Shown one piece after another: positions 56,701 to 64,000 of a stretch of DNA of 64,000 nt. The DNA comes from Dactylosporangium aurantiacum (GTDB taxonomy: Bacteria; Actinomycetota; Actinomycetes; Mycobacteriales; Micromonosporaceae): positions 248,001 to 312,000 of the forward strand of contig NZ_JNYJ01000007.1 in the NCBI RefSeq assembly GCF_000716715.1. The letters are read 5' to 3'. Within the stretch, counting starts at the first letter, position 1. Each line of letters starts with the position of its first letter. The notes under the pieces are model-generated. The model saw nothing but the letters and a program-made list of their open reading frames with translations. It searched no databases and was not told the DNA's origin. A program made the position numbers and the translations under genes.

Positions 56701-57428
56701 CCAACGGCACCTACACGTTCACCGGCGTGCCCGCCGGGACGTACACGGTGACCGCCGCGCTCGGCTCGGGCGGGCAGTGCGGCGGCGGCGGTGCCTCGGC
56801 CCCGGTGAACGTCGTGGCCGGCAGCACCACCGTCAACCTGGCGCTGACCCAGGGCGCCGACGCGTTCGGCTACACCTGCGCCGACGGGCCCAGGGCGTTC
56901 ATCGACGCCGACACGCCGCTGACGCTCACCGGCGACGACGGCATCGTGCAGCTGACCACGCCGTTCCCGGTCAAGCTGTACGGCACGTCCTACACCTCGG
57001 TCTGGGTCGACACCAACGGCAAGGCGAGCTTCGTCAACCCCGGCGCGGCCACCGCCGACCACACGACGCTGCCGACCACGCTCGCCCCGAACGCGACGGT
57101 CTACCCGTTCTGGTCGGACCTCGTCGTGGACGGCCAGTCCAGCGTCCGCACCGCGACCACCGGTGCGGCGCCGAACCGGGCCTACGTCATCGAGTGGCGC
57201 AACGTGTTCCTCTACGGCAACACGTCGCGGCGCCTCACGTTCGAGGCGGTCTTCTACGAGAACGGCGACATCGCGTTCGCGTACAAGGACCTCGACAACG
57301 CCTTCGAGCAGGGCAGCAACGCCACCGTCGGGATCGAGAACGCCGCCGGGACCGTCGCCTACCAGTACGCCAACAACCAGCCGGTGCTGGTCAGCGGCAA
57401 CGGGGTGCTCTTCCACCCGCCGGCCTGA
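53736..57428 (+). CDS. Secreted PQQ-type sugar dehydrogenase with PKD, carboxypeptidase-like and duplicated C-terminal domains
   Basis: This 1230-residue exported protein starts with ATG at 53736 after AGGAGAGGAC and has a signal peptide. Residues about 40-470 form a six-bladed soluble glucose/sorbosone dehydrogenase-like propeller: GLTNPTNIEFSPDGRVFIAEKSG, DRGLLGLALAPGF, AYGMRNPFRFT and GNYGWPCIEG. A PKD domain (VTFDASTSSDAD...DFTNNGTFDANG) and a further Ig-like part follow. The C-terminus holds two copies of a roughly 185-residue domain (LTGDD, YGTxYxSxWxDTNGxxSF, YWSDLVVDG, VVEWRNAY) flanking a CarboxypepD-reg-like module (GTPVAGATVTLTPGG). Extracellular sugar oxidation or binding is inferred. 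The stop adjoins the convergent XRE gene with no gap. Confidence 0.85.
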   Translation: MSMRRRTVRAILAALLAAGGLVPLTSAPEAVASTLPTGFQEQVVYGGLTNPTNIEFSPDGRVFIAEKSGLIKVYDSLSDTTPDVFADLRTKVHDQWDRGLLGLALAPGFPTNPWVYVLYSYDALPGGTAPKWNDVCPDANNGNCVVTGRLSRLQASGNQMTGTEQVLITDWCQQFPSHSVGDLRFGADGALYASSGDGASFSATDYGQFGSPANPCGDPPSPAGTALTAPTAEGGALRAQDIRTAADATQLNGTIIRIDPTTGAALPTNPNYASADANARRIVAYGMRNPFRFTTRPGTNELWSGEVGWTTFEEINRVQNPVASTIGNYGWPCIEGPNVQGGYDGANLNLCEPMYGATPSVPNVQPYFSWNHNAKVVAGETCPSGSSSSSGVAFYPNSGPYPAAYQGALFFSDYSRDCIWAMMPASAGGLPSTSNIITFAAGAANPVDLAIGPGNELYYVDLGGTVRRIRYYAGNQPPVASFTTNRTSGGTPLAVTFDASTSSDADPADQGLLTYQWDFTNNGTFDANGVTAGYTYTTPGTYTARLRVTDTLGVTNDKTVTITAGNDAPTAVIDTPAASYTWAVGNTISFTGHASDPQQGTLPASALNWTIILHHCSSPGVCHEHPMQTLNGVAGGTLTAPDHEYPSYLELRMTATDSGGLTSTTTVNLQPRTVDLTFVSNPAGLNLTVGPTTQTAPFTRTVIQGSTNTVSAQTPQLYNNVPHAFGSWSDGGAQTHVITAPATDTTYTASYTSSCKDPYGYVCSAAPRAFVPADGTVLPLTGDDNMSQIPLPFGFKFYGTTYNSAWIDTNGRLSFANQGTSGTTHGAIPSAATPNASVYAYWSDLVVDGSASVRTAVVGSAPNRQFVVEWRNAYQYGYTSRRINAEAILYENGDVVTNYSGIDNTAEAGASATVGIENANGTVGIQFSNNTSALQNGMGVLFKSPGGAADPPPVTGTVTGTVTNQGTGTPVAGATVTLTPGGTTKTTAANGTYTFTGVPAGTYTVTAALGSGGQCGGGGASAPVNVVAGSTTVNLALTQGADAFGYTCADGPRAFIDADTPLTLTGDDGIVQLTTPFPVKLYGTSYTSVWVDTNGKASFVNPGAATADHTTLPTTLAPNATVYPFWSDLVVDGQSSVRTATTGAAPNRAYVIEWRNVFLYGNTSRRLTFEAVFYENGDIAFAYKDLDNAFEQGSNATVGIENAAGTVAYQYANNQPVLVSGNGVLFHPPA

Positions 57429-58265
57429 TCATCCCCGTTTCAGCTCCGCGGCCACCTGCCGCATGAGGTCGATCGAGGCCTCATGCGGCAGGGCCATCCT
57501 GGCCAGCGCGCGCAGCCCCTCGGTGTGCGTGGTGATCAGCTCCGGCTCCTCCAGCAGCTGCCCACCCTTGTGCAGCATGCCGTCGTCGGCGCCGAACTCG
57601 AGCACCGTGAAGGCGCCCTCCCAGCCGATGTGGTACCCGGCGTTGAACGGCACGATGCGGACGTCGGCGTACGGGCGCTGCGCGAACTCGACCGCGTGCT
57701 CGATCTGGTCGACCAGCACCGCCTCGTCGTCGTGCAGCGGCAGCCGGCGCAGCACCGACTCGTCGATCAGCGCCTGGAAGCGCGACGGCGCCTCCCGCTC
57801 GAACAGCTCGCTCTGCCGGCGCAGCCGGAACTCGACGCGCTGCTCATGGTCGCCGGCCTTGTGCTCGGCGGTCGTCGCGCTCGAGTACCGGCGGGTCTGC
57901 ATCAGCTCGGGGAACTGCATCGGCTCGAAGGTGCCGACGAACACCGCCTCCGCCTCGAAGCCCACGTAGCTCAGCAGCGGGCCCGGCAGGACGGCGCGGT
58001 ACTCGTCCCACCACATCCGCCGCTTCGCCGCCCGGGCCAGCTCCAGCAGGTCGTCGACCAGCTGGGTGTCATGCAGCCGGTAGTACGCCAGAAGGCTGCG
58101 CAGGTCGCTGACCGAGATGGCGACGGTGCCGTTCTCGATCCGGATCAGCTTCGACAGTGACCACTCCATTTCGGCGGCCACCAGGTCCTGGGTCAGTTCA
58201 CGTTCCCGCCGGAGCCGCCGCAACTCGGCCCGAAGGCGACGCTTGCCCACGATCGGTCCACTCAT
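57429..58265 (-). CDS. XRE-family helix-turn-helix protein with DUF5753 domain
   Basis: This 278-residue protein has an N-terminal HTH (LRAELRRLRRERELTQDLVAAEMEWSLSKLIRIENG, residues 10-45) and the actinomycete-specific DUF5753 effector domain (YVGFEAEAVFVGTFEPMQFPELMQTRRY, HDDEAVLVDQIEHAVEFAQ, VRIVPFNAGYHIGWEGAFTVLEF). Such genes usually pair with a DUF397 gene; none is seen here. ATG at 58265 follows GGGGGAAGAG; an in-frame start at 58394 is less likely. Targets are unknown. Confidence 0.92.
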   Translation of the reverse strand: MSGPIVGKRRLRAELRRLRRERELTQDLVAAEMEWSLSKLIRIENGTVAISVSDLRSLLAYYRLHDTQLVDDLLELARAAKRRMWWDEYRAVLPGPLLSYVGFEAEAVFVGTFEPMQFPELMQTRRYSSATTAEHKAGDHEQRVEFRLRRQSELFEREAPSRFQALIDESVLRRLPLHDDEAVLVDQIEHAVEFAQRPYADVRIVPFNAGYHIGWEGAFTVLEFGADDGMLHKGGQLLEEPELITTHTEGLRALARMALPHEASIDLMRQVAAELKRG

Positions 58266-58430
58266 GGACTCTTCCCCCAAATCGCGTCCAGATGGCAACG
58301 CGGCGTCTCTACCCGATTCGCGGCGAATGCACCTGGTGATTTCCGCCTGGGGATGTCCGCTTGGCGCGTGCGCCGCCAGGAAGATCTCGGCCATCGCGCT
58401 GGGCGGTTTCGGGGCTTTTCGGGGTCGGTG

Positions 58431-59090
58431 CTAGCCGCCGCGTTGGGCGAGGTTGAGCCCGACGAGGATGCCGGCCGCGACGGCGAGGGCCACCACGATC
58501 ACGCCGGCGGCGATCCACCAGGCGGTCGTGCTGCTCACCGGCGTGCTCGGCGCGGGCGCCGGGGTTGTCGGGCGGGTCGTCGGGCGGGGCGCCGGGATCC
58601 TCGGGGCGGGCTCGGGAATCCGCAGGGCAGGCTCGGGGATCCTCGGGGCGGCCTCGGGGGCGCTGCGGGTGGCGACGGCGGCGCTGCCGCCGAGGTGTTG
58701 GGGCTGCACCGGCGGAGGTGGGGGCTGTGCCTCCGCCGGTGCATACGTGCCGTCATCCGCGAACTCGTCGTCCTCGACGGTCGCCCAGGGGGAGGGGCGG
58801 ACGGTCCAGTCGGCGGCGCGCGCGTAGTAGACCGGTGCCTCCGGGGGATGCGGGTCACCGCCCGGCTGCCGGGGTGGTGACTGGCGCGGGGCCGGCGACG
58901 CCGCCGGTGGAGGGGCCGGTGGGATCTGCGGTGCCGGCCGGTCCGGCGCGGTCGGTGCCCAGGGGGAGGGGTCGACCGGCCGGAGCTGCGGCGCTGTCCG
59001 GGAGCGTGGCACCTCACGCGGCGGCGGGAAGTAGATCCCGTCCTCCGTGTGGTCGTCGTCGCGACGCCTGTGGTGCCGGCCCTCGGTCAT
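58431..59090 (-). CDS. Proline-rich protein with C-terminal transmembrane helix
   Basis: This 219-residue protein starts with a His/Arg/Asp-rich stretch (MTEGRHHRRRDDDHTEDGIYFPPP), has about 150 Pro-rich residues with a repeated PEPALRIPEPAPRIPAP, and ends with one helix (WWIAAGVIVVALAVAAGILVGL) and a short tail. This makes it a tail-anchored membrane protein with a disordered cytoplasmic part. I do not recognise a family. Confidence 0.7.
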   Translation of the reverse strand: MTEGRHHRRRDDDHTEDGIYFPPPREVPRSRTAPQLRPVDPSPWAPTAPDRPAPQIPPAPPPAASPAPRQSPPRQPGGDPHPPEAPVYYARAADWTVRPSPWATVEDDEFADDGTYAPAEAQPPPPPVQPQHLGGSAAVATRSAPEAAPRIPEPALRIPEPAPRIPAPRPTTRPTTPAPAPSTPVSSTTAWWIAAGVIVVALAVAAGILVGLNLAQRGG

Positions 59091-59322
59091 CGAGTTCCCT
59101 TCTCGTCGGCGAGGCCGCTACGCAGCGCAAGGATGAGGAAGCACGCTGCGGTCAACCTAGCACTGGGAACCGTCGATGTGTGACCGTGTGGCTACTGCCT
59201 GATCAAGGTGGGTTTGCGATATCTGGGGGATCGCGCAAAACCGACATTTTTCTGGAACCTCTCACATCTGGCGCCGGTCCGCCGAATGACCAGCACGTCC
59301 GGGCGGGTGGAGGGCTCTGTCG

Positions 59323-61983
59323 ATGTCGGTCGATGTACGTGCGGTGCGGTCGCACCCGGCGCTGGGTGCTGCGCTGGTGCTCGCCGTGCTCAGCGCCGGC
59401 TGGCTGGTCGCCCAGTTGCCGCACGTGATCGTCCACCCGGCGATCGGCTGGGTCCCGGCGCCGATCAGCGCCGGCCTCGCCGCCGCGGAGTGCTTCCGCA
59501 CCGGCCGGGCCACCGGTACGGGCGCCGCCGCCCGCTTCTGGCGCCACCTCGGCGTCGTCATGCTCATGCTGCTCGGCGGCATCCTCAGCAGCGCGGTGGA
59601 CTCCCTCGTGGGGCCCGGCGCGCCGACCCAGCGCTCCAGCGGCGTCACCATGACCCTGTACCTGGGCGCCGTGCTCGTCCTCGTGTGGGCACTGCTGCGG
59701 CTGCCGGTACGCCGGCGCCTGATCACCTTCGGGCTCGACCTGGCCGTCGTCGTCTGCGCCGTCAGCCTCATGACCTGGTTCTTCGCCGCCCGGGGCTCCG
59801 TCGAGCTGGCCCGGGTGACCGGCACCGCGTGGGCCATCTTCGGCGTGGTCGTCCTGCTCTTCGCCGGCCTGCTCGCGGTGGCCAAGGTCGCGCTGGCCGG
59901 CACCGGCGGCATCGACCGCGCCGCGCTGTGGGTCCTCGGCGGCACCGTCCTCGGCGGCGCCGCCCTCGGCGCCGTCGCGCCGTTGCTGGAGTCGCGGCCG
60001 TACCTCAACGACTGCCACCTGTCGGTCCCGGTCTGCGGCGTCGGCATCGTGCTCGCCGCCCTCGTACAGCGCCACGCCGCGCCGGCCTCACCCACCGGCC
60101 CGCGCACCCCGGCCCGGCCCTTCAGCCTGCTGCCGTACCTGGCGGTGATCGTCGCCGACGGCTTCGTCCTGGCCGGCATCAGCCCCGACCAGCGCGAAAC
60201 CCGCATCCTCGTCGGCGGCTCCGTGGTGCTCACCCTGCTCGTCGTCGCCCGCCAGCTGGTGTCCTTCTACGAGAACACCACCCTCCTGGCCCGCGTCGAC
60301 GCCAGCATGCTGGAGCTGCGCCGCCACGAGCGCCGCTTCCGCTCCCTCGTGCAGAACTCCGCGGACATCTTCGCCATCACCGACGCCGCGGGCCGGTTCA
60401 CGTACGCCAGCCCCAGCCTCCTGCGCTTCCTCGGCCTGCCCGCCGAGCAGCTCCTCGGCGACACCATCGACGGCCGCATGCACCCCGACGACCTCGCCGA
60501 GGTCCGCCGCCAGCGCCCCGCCCCCGCCGGCACCGCCACCGTCCAGCTGCGGCTGCGCCACGCCGACGGCGACTGGCGCTGGTTCGAGGTCGTCAGCAGC
60601 AACCTCCTGCACGACCCCAGCGTCCGCGGCATCGTCAGCAACGCCCGCGACATCACCGAGTCCCGCCGCTACCAGGACCAGCTCAGCTACCAGGCCTCCC
60701 ACGACGCGCTCACCGGCCTGGCCAACCGCACCCTGTTCAACGACGCCACCGCCCAGGCCGTCCGCGCCGCGCAGACCTCTGCCTGCGGCCTGGCCCTCGC
60801 CCTCGTCGACCTCGACGACTTCAAGGCCATCAACGACCGCCTCGGCCACGCCGTCGGCGACGCCCTCCTCGTCGAGGTCAGCGAGCGCCTGCGGGCCAGC
60901 GTCCGCCCCGGCGACACCGTGGCCCGCCTCGGCGGCGACGAGTTCGCCGTCCTGCTCCCAGACGCCACCGCCGCCGAGAGCGCCCGCATCGCCGAGGCCT
61001 TCATCGACGCCCTCGCCGCCCCCGTCCGCGCCGCCGGCTACGAGCTGCTCATCCAGGCCAGCATCGGCCTGGCCCGGCACACCGCCGACTGCGACGCCAG
61101 CGACCTGCTCCGCCGCGCCGACATGGCCATGTACGCGGCGAAGGAGCTCGGCAAGAGCCGCTGGGTCGAGTACGGCCCCGAGCTGGACGCCCACGCGGTC
61201 GAGCACGCCCAGATCGCCGCCGAGCTCAGCCAGGCCCTCGACCGCGACGAGCTGTACGTGCTCTACCAGCCCATCGTCGGCCTCCCCGGCGGCGAGGTCC
61301 GCGGCGTCGAGGCCCTCGTCCGCTGGCGCCACCCCACCCGCGGCCTCGTCTCACCCGTCACCTTCATTCCCGTCGCCGAACGCACCGGCCTCATCGTCCC
61401 CATCGGCGCCTGGGTCCTGCGCCAGGCCTGCCTGCAGGGCGCCGAATGGGCCCGCACCCTCGGCGCCCGCGCCCCCTGGAAGATCAGCGTCAACGCCTCC
61501 GCCCGCCAGCTGCTGGAGCCCTCCTTCGTCGCCACCGTCGCCGCCACCCTCACCGAGACCGGCCTCGACCCCGCCCGCCTCACCATCGAGATCACCGAGA
61601 CCGCCGTCTTCGGCGGCGGCCGCGCCCTCGACACCGTCCGCGCCCTCCACACGCTCGGCGTGAAGATCGCCCTCGACGACTTCGGCACCGGCCACTCCTC
61701 GCTCGGCCTGCTGCGCACCTGCCCCGTCGACGTGCTCAAGGTCGACAAGTCCTTCGTCGACGGCGTCACCGGCACCGTCGAACAGGAGGCGATCGCGACC
61801 TCCATCAGCGAGATCGCCCAGGCCCTGCGCCTGGAGGCCGTCGCGGAGGGCGTCGAGACAGCCCAACAGGCGGCGCGGCTGCTGGAGCTCGGCTACCACC
61901 TGGCACAGGGCTTCCACTTCGCCCGGCCGCTGCCGGCAGCGGAGATCGCTCCGCTGTGCGTCCCTGAACCGTCGCTGACCTGA
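59323..61983 (+). CDS. Membrane PAS-GGDEF-EAL cyclic-di-GMP enzyme
   Basis: This 886-residue protein has eight to ten membrane helices in residues 10-330, a PAS domain (RFRSLVQNSADIFAITDAAGRFTYAS), GGDEF with LGGDEFAV intact, and EAL with GVEALVRW, NASARQL, ITETAVF, DDFGTGHSS, LKVDKSFV, AEGVET and AQGFHF. All catalytic residues of both domains are visible, so it may synthesise and degrade c-di-GMP. The layout resembles the membrane GGDEF-EAL proteins that control development in Streptomyces. It is the second GGDEF-EAL gene in the window. Confidence 0.94.
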   Translation: MSVDVRAVRSHPALGAALVLAVLSAGWLVAQLPHVIVHPAIGWVPAPISAGLAAAECFRTGRATGTGAAARFWRHLGVVMLMLLGGILSSAVDSLVGPGAPTQRSSGVTMTLYLGAVLVLVWALLRLPVRRRLITFGLDLAVVVCAVSLMTWFFAARGSVELARVTGTAWAIFGVVVLLFAGLLAVAKVALAGTGGIDRAALWVLGGTVLGGAALGAVAPLLESRPYLNDCHLSVPVCGVGIVLAALVQRHAAPASPTGPRTPARPFSLLPYLAVIVADGFVLAGISPDQRETRILVGGSVVLTLLVVARQLVSFYENTTLLARVDASMLELRRHERRFRSLVQNSADIFAITDAAGRFTYASPSLLRFLGLPAEQLLGDTIDGRMHPDDLAEVRRQRPAPAGTATVQLRLRHADGDWRWFEVVSSNLLHDPSVRGIVSNARDITESRRYQDQLSYQASHDALTGLANRTLFNDATAQAVRAAQTSACGLALALVDLDDFKAINDRLGHAVGDALLVEVSERLRASVRPGDTVARLGGDEFAVLLPDATAAESARIAEAFIDALAAPVRAAGYELLIQASIGLARHTADCDASDLLRRADMAMYAAKELGKSRWVEYGPELDAHAVEHAQIAAELSQALDRDELYVLYQPIVGLPGGEVRGVEALVRWRHPTRGLVSPVTFIPVAERTGLIVPIGAWVLRQACLQGAEWARTLGARAPWKISVNASARQLLEPSFVATVAATLTETGLDPARLTIEITETAVFGGGRALDTVRALHTLGVKIALDDFGTGHSSLGLLRTCPVDVLKVDKSFVDGVTGTVEQEAIATSISEIAQALRLEAVAEGVETAQQAARLLELGYHLAQGFHFARPLPAAEIAPLCVPEPSLT

Positions 61984-61986
61984 GCT

Positions 61987-62046
61987 CCCCGGGCTTCCGG
62001 GATGAGCCCCGGGCTTCCGGGATGAGCCCCAGGCTTCCGGGATGCG
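61987..62046. repeat. 20-bp tandem repeat, three copies, each a small hairpin
   Basis: CCCCGGGCTTCCGGGATGAG is repeated three times (the third copy has two differences) directly after the stop of the GGDEF-EAL gene. Each unit can fold CCCGG-GCTT-CCGGG. The array may act as a terminator for that gene. Confidence 0.85.
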
Positions 62047-62438
62047 CCCGAGGCGGGTCGCCACGACGGCCGTTGCCGGACTGGGCCAGGGCGGTGATCG
62101 GCCGCTGTGGTTGGCGACGTCGCCCGACCGGCACACGGCGGACGGCAAGACACGGACCGCCGCGGCGTCGAGCGATGTGTCGCTCGGCGGACGCCCCAGC
62201 GGCGGGCGGACCTGGCGCTGCCTCGGCCCCCCCTTTTCGTCGGGCCGGCCGCGACACCATGCGGAGCACCGGCCGACGACGGACAGATACCCGCTGGCGG
62301 ACCGAGCGCAAGGGGAGATGCCCTCCTGCATTGCCGGCAGTCCGCCCAGCGGCTCTACGCGCCCGAGCTGCCCTGTCCGCACGGCTTATGTCCGCACGGC
62401 CTCTGTCTGAGCGGCCCCTGTCCGGGCCGGCTCTGTCC

Positions 62439-62494
62439 GGGCTGCTTTGCCTGGGCTGCTTTGCCTGGGCTGCTTTGCCTGGGCTGCTTTGCCT
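62439..62494. repeat. 14-bp tandem repeat, four perfect copies
   Basis: GGGCTGCTTTGCCT is repeated four times without mismatch. The unit length does not keep a reading frame, which argues against a coding role. Confidence 0.95.
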
Positions 62495-62565
62495 GGGCCG
62501 GGCTTGGTGCCGGGTGAGCCTGCCGGCTGGCCTGCTGCGGACTTGCGCTGGCCGCTTGCTACTAG

Positions 62566-62845
62566 CTGGTCTGCTGCTGGCTGGGCCTCCAGTCGGCTGG
62601 GCTTGCTGCCGGCTGGTCTGCTGCTGGTTGGGCCTCCAGTCGGCTGGGCTGCTGCCGACTGGATCTGCTGCCAGCCGGGCTGCTGTCAGCCGCACTGCTG
62701 CCGGCTGGGCTGCTGCCGGCTGGGCTGCTGCCGGCTGGTCTGCTGCCGACTGGATCTGCTGCCAGCCGGGCTGCTGTCAGCCGCGCTGCTGCCGGCTGGG
62801 CTGCTGCCGGCTGGGCTGCTGCCGGCTGGGCTGCTGCCGGCAGGG
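62566..62845. repeat. Nested degenerate repeats of about 15 bp, with 47-bp and 91-bp duplications
   Basis: The block consists of variants of CTGCTGCCGGCTGGG. A 47-bp unit that starts CTGGTCTGCTGCTGG is duplicated at 62566 and 62613, and a 91-bp unit that starts GCTGCCGACTGGATCTGCTG occurs at 62651 and 62742 with about one difference. This indicates several rounds of unequal duplication. Confidence 0.85.
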
Positions 62846-63040
62846 CCTCACGATAGACAGTCCTGCCGATGGCCGGGCCCGCTGGTCGGACGCCCCGCCG
62901 GCAGACGGGCGCGCCGACCAGCGGGCCCGCCGGTCAGCGGGCCCGGCACACCGGCGGACGAGGCGCGCCAGAGGGGGTGCGCGCCTCGTCCGCGTCCGGT
63001 GGGCCGTGTCGGAGTCAGCTCTGAGGTCGGGTCGGGACGG

Positions 63041-63688
63041 TCAGGCGGTGGTGCCCCACATCGCGGCGAACGCGGCCGCCTCGCCGGCCAGCCAGCGCTC
63101 GATCTCGCCCTGCTTGAGCGCCGGGTCGGGCCGCAAAACGTCGCCGCGGCGCAGGTCGACGAGGACAGGCGTGGCGTTGGGCAGGACGAGGTCCATGTGG
63201 CGGCTCATCAGGTGCAGGGTGGCGACGGCGGCCTCCTCCTGCGGCGGGTCCTCGTCGAAGTGCAGCCGGACCGCCTCGCCGTGACCGTCCGCATACCGCA
63301 GGCCGAAGTGCGGGTTGATCTTCACCGGGAGGCTGCCCAGCATGCCGAGGGTGTCGCGGGTCGGGGTGATCTCCACCTCGGACAGGTCGCCGATGGACTC
63401 GATGTAGCGCAGCGCGCCCGGGACGACCGACTCGTACAGCGGGCGCCACCGCAGGTTCACCTGGTCGACGACCGCGTTGAGGTAGGTGCCGCCGGTCCGG
63501 AACCGGATGTCCGCCTTCAGCGCCTTGACGAGCTGGCCGTGCGGGTTGAAGCCGGAGCCCGACTCGCGCTGGCGGCGCAGGCCACCCACGAAGCTCGCCT
63601 TGCGCGGGCCGGTGCGGCCGACATAGCGCGTGAAACTCAACAGGGTTGCGTACGGAACGGACCCCGGGGTGACGGTGGACACGGTCAC
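63041..63688 (-). CDS. Conserved-looking protein of unknown function
   Basis: This 215-residue cytoplasmic protein starts with GTG at 63688 after the strong site GGAGGAGAG; an in-frame start at 63709 would precede that site. It has no signal peptide, membrane helix or known motif. It contains a basic middle (GRTGPRKASFVGGLRRQRESG), a mixed alpha/beta part (RWRPLYESVVPGALRYIESIGDL) and an acidic HFDEDPPQEEAAVATLHL. The codon use and composition fit a real gene. It is divergent from the ssuD-like gene with 150 bp between the starts. Confidence 0.7.
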   Translation of the reverse strand: MTVSTVTPGSVPYATLLSFTRYVGRTGPRKASFVGGLRRQRESGSGFNPHGQLVKALKADIRFRTGGTYLNAVVDQVNLRWRPLYESVVPGALRYIESIGDLSEVEITPTRDTLGMLGSLPVKINPHFGLRYADGHGEAVRLHFDEDPPQEEAAVATLHLMSRHMDLVLPNATPVLVDLRRGDVLRPDPALKQGEIERWLAGEAAAFAAMWGTTA

Positions 63689-63839
63689 TTGCGCTCTCCT
63701 CCCAGCCAACGAAACCGGCTCAAGAACCCCAGCTCAAGAGCGACTTTCGTACACACATTCTAATCGATCGGGGCGACATTTCCCAGTCGCCGGCAACAGT
63801 CTGTGAAACACATCGTTTAAGTAGGTAAGGTGGGCGCCA

Positions 63840-64000
63840 TGACGACGTTCCACTGGTTCCTGCCGACGGCCGGCGACGGCGATCAGGTCGGCGCGGCGAC
63901 CGTCGCCGCGGGTGCCGCCGCGCACGTGCGGGCCCCCACCGTCGCGTACCTGTCCGAGGTCGCCCGGGCGGCGGAGGAGGCGGGTTTCGCGTCGGTCCTG
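63840..64000 (+). CDS. LLM-class flavin-dependent monooxygenase, SsuD-like (partial, runs off the right edge)
   Basis: Fifty-four codons are visible. MTTFHWFLPTAGDGDQV and the later APTVAYLSEVARAAEEAGFASVL match the first beta strand and helix of alkanesulfonate monooxygenases of the bacterial luciferase-like fold, where FHWFLPT carries substrate-site residues. Such enzymes release sulfite from alkanesulfonates using reduced FMN. The rest of the gene and any ssu transporter genes would lie outside the window. Confidence 0.75.

Larger units (their letters stand above)
61984..63040. other. About 1-kb gene-free region of tandem and degenerate repeats
   Basis: I find no gene here. Frames in both directions are open, but the translations are low-complexity (GLLPA, CCRLG or Arg/Ala/Pro runs) without motifs or ribosome sites. 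The region contains a 20-bp repeat (three copies), a 14-bp repeat (four copies), a 47-bp duplication (62566/62613) and a roughly 91-bp duplication (62651/62742) built of CTGCTGCCGGCTGGG-like units. Confidence 0.65.

Noticed and set aside
62447..63763. Plus-strand frame with GLLPA and CCRLG runs
   Set aside because: The runs come from non-triplet DNA repeats, and the frame continues antisense through the gene at 63041-63688.

Overview
The window is very GC-rich, with dense, often overlapping genes and GTG/TTG starts. It holds a fused actinobacterial 2-oxoglutarate decarboxylase (Kgd), a nickel superoxide dismutase with its maturation protease, DUF3052 and DUF6104-like proteins, an XRE/DUF5753-type regulator and a c-di-AMP riboswitch in front of an NlpC/P60 gene. 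This points to a chromosomal segment of a filamentous actinomycete, most likely Micromonosporaceae (Actinoplanes/Dactylosporangium-like). The family assignment is inferred from gene content only. I saw no rRNA, tRNA, CRISPR array, phage or insertion sequence.

Layout. 1-4.2 kb: partial RsbW-like anti-sigma factor, GNAT acetyltransferase, divergent sodN/sodX, malic enzyme and a quinone-oxidoreductase-like MDR protein. 4.2-5.0 kb: gene-free repeat region with a 13-bp tandem repeat. 5.0-9.9 kb: two paralogous secreted alpha/beta hydrolases, a Pr6Pr-type membrane protein, an FAD-linked oxidase and small proteins. 9.9-15.9 kb: kgd, then an ABC-2 export operon with a 30-codon ORF coupled at both ends. 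16-20.6 kb: a 1411-residue LPVTG surface protein and DUF3052. 20.6-23.7 kb: an ornithine-lipid-type acyltransferase pair and a DUF4097-PadR pair with a candidate operator. 23.8-27.8 kb: response regulator, histidine kinase and HtrA-like protease, ordered like mycobacterial mprA-mprB-pepD. 27.9-29.4 kb: glpK.

29.5-35.6 kb is the most unusual block. It has an M50 metalloprotease with a PqqD/RRE-like N-terminus, cyclic-nucleotide-binding-like and FecR-like parts. This is followed by a small Cys-rich protein, a protein with a leader-like N-terminus ending in Gly-Gly-Gly and a calcium-loop C-terminus, a truncated CehA/McbA-type PHP hydrolase, and a very acidic small protein. I read it as a possible leader-guided modification/export system.

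35.6-44.1 kb: GGDEF-EAL protein, DUF574 methyltransferase, secreted 5'-nucleotidase, a GH16-fold protein that lacks its catalytic residues, an SDR protein and a group-2 sigma factor. 44.2-46.6 kb: a small membrane protein, trans-aconitate methyltransferase and NlpC/P60 endopeptidase with the riboswitch. 46.9-53.6 kb: a six-gene liv-type ABC operon (ATPase, ATPase, acyl-CoA synthetase, permease, permease, binding lipoprotein) closed by a perfect intrinsic terminator. 53.7-64 kb: a secreted PQQ-type sugar dehydrogenase, XRE regulator, Pro-rich membrane protein, a second GGDEF-EAL protein, about 1 kb of repeats without a gene, an unknown protein, and the start of an ssuD-like flavin monooxygenase.

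Recurring themes are cell-envelope and secreted functions, nucleotide second messengers (c-di-AMP, c-di-GMP), and convergent genes whose 3' ends overlap.
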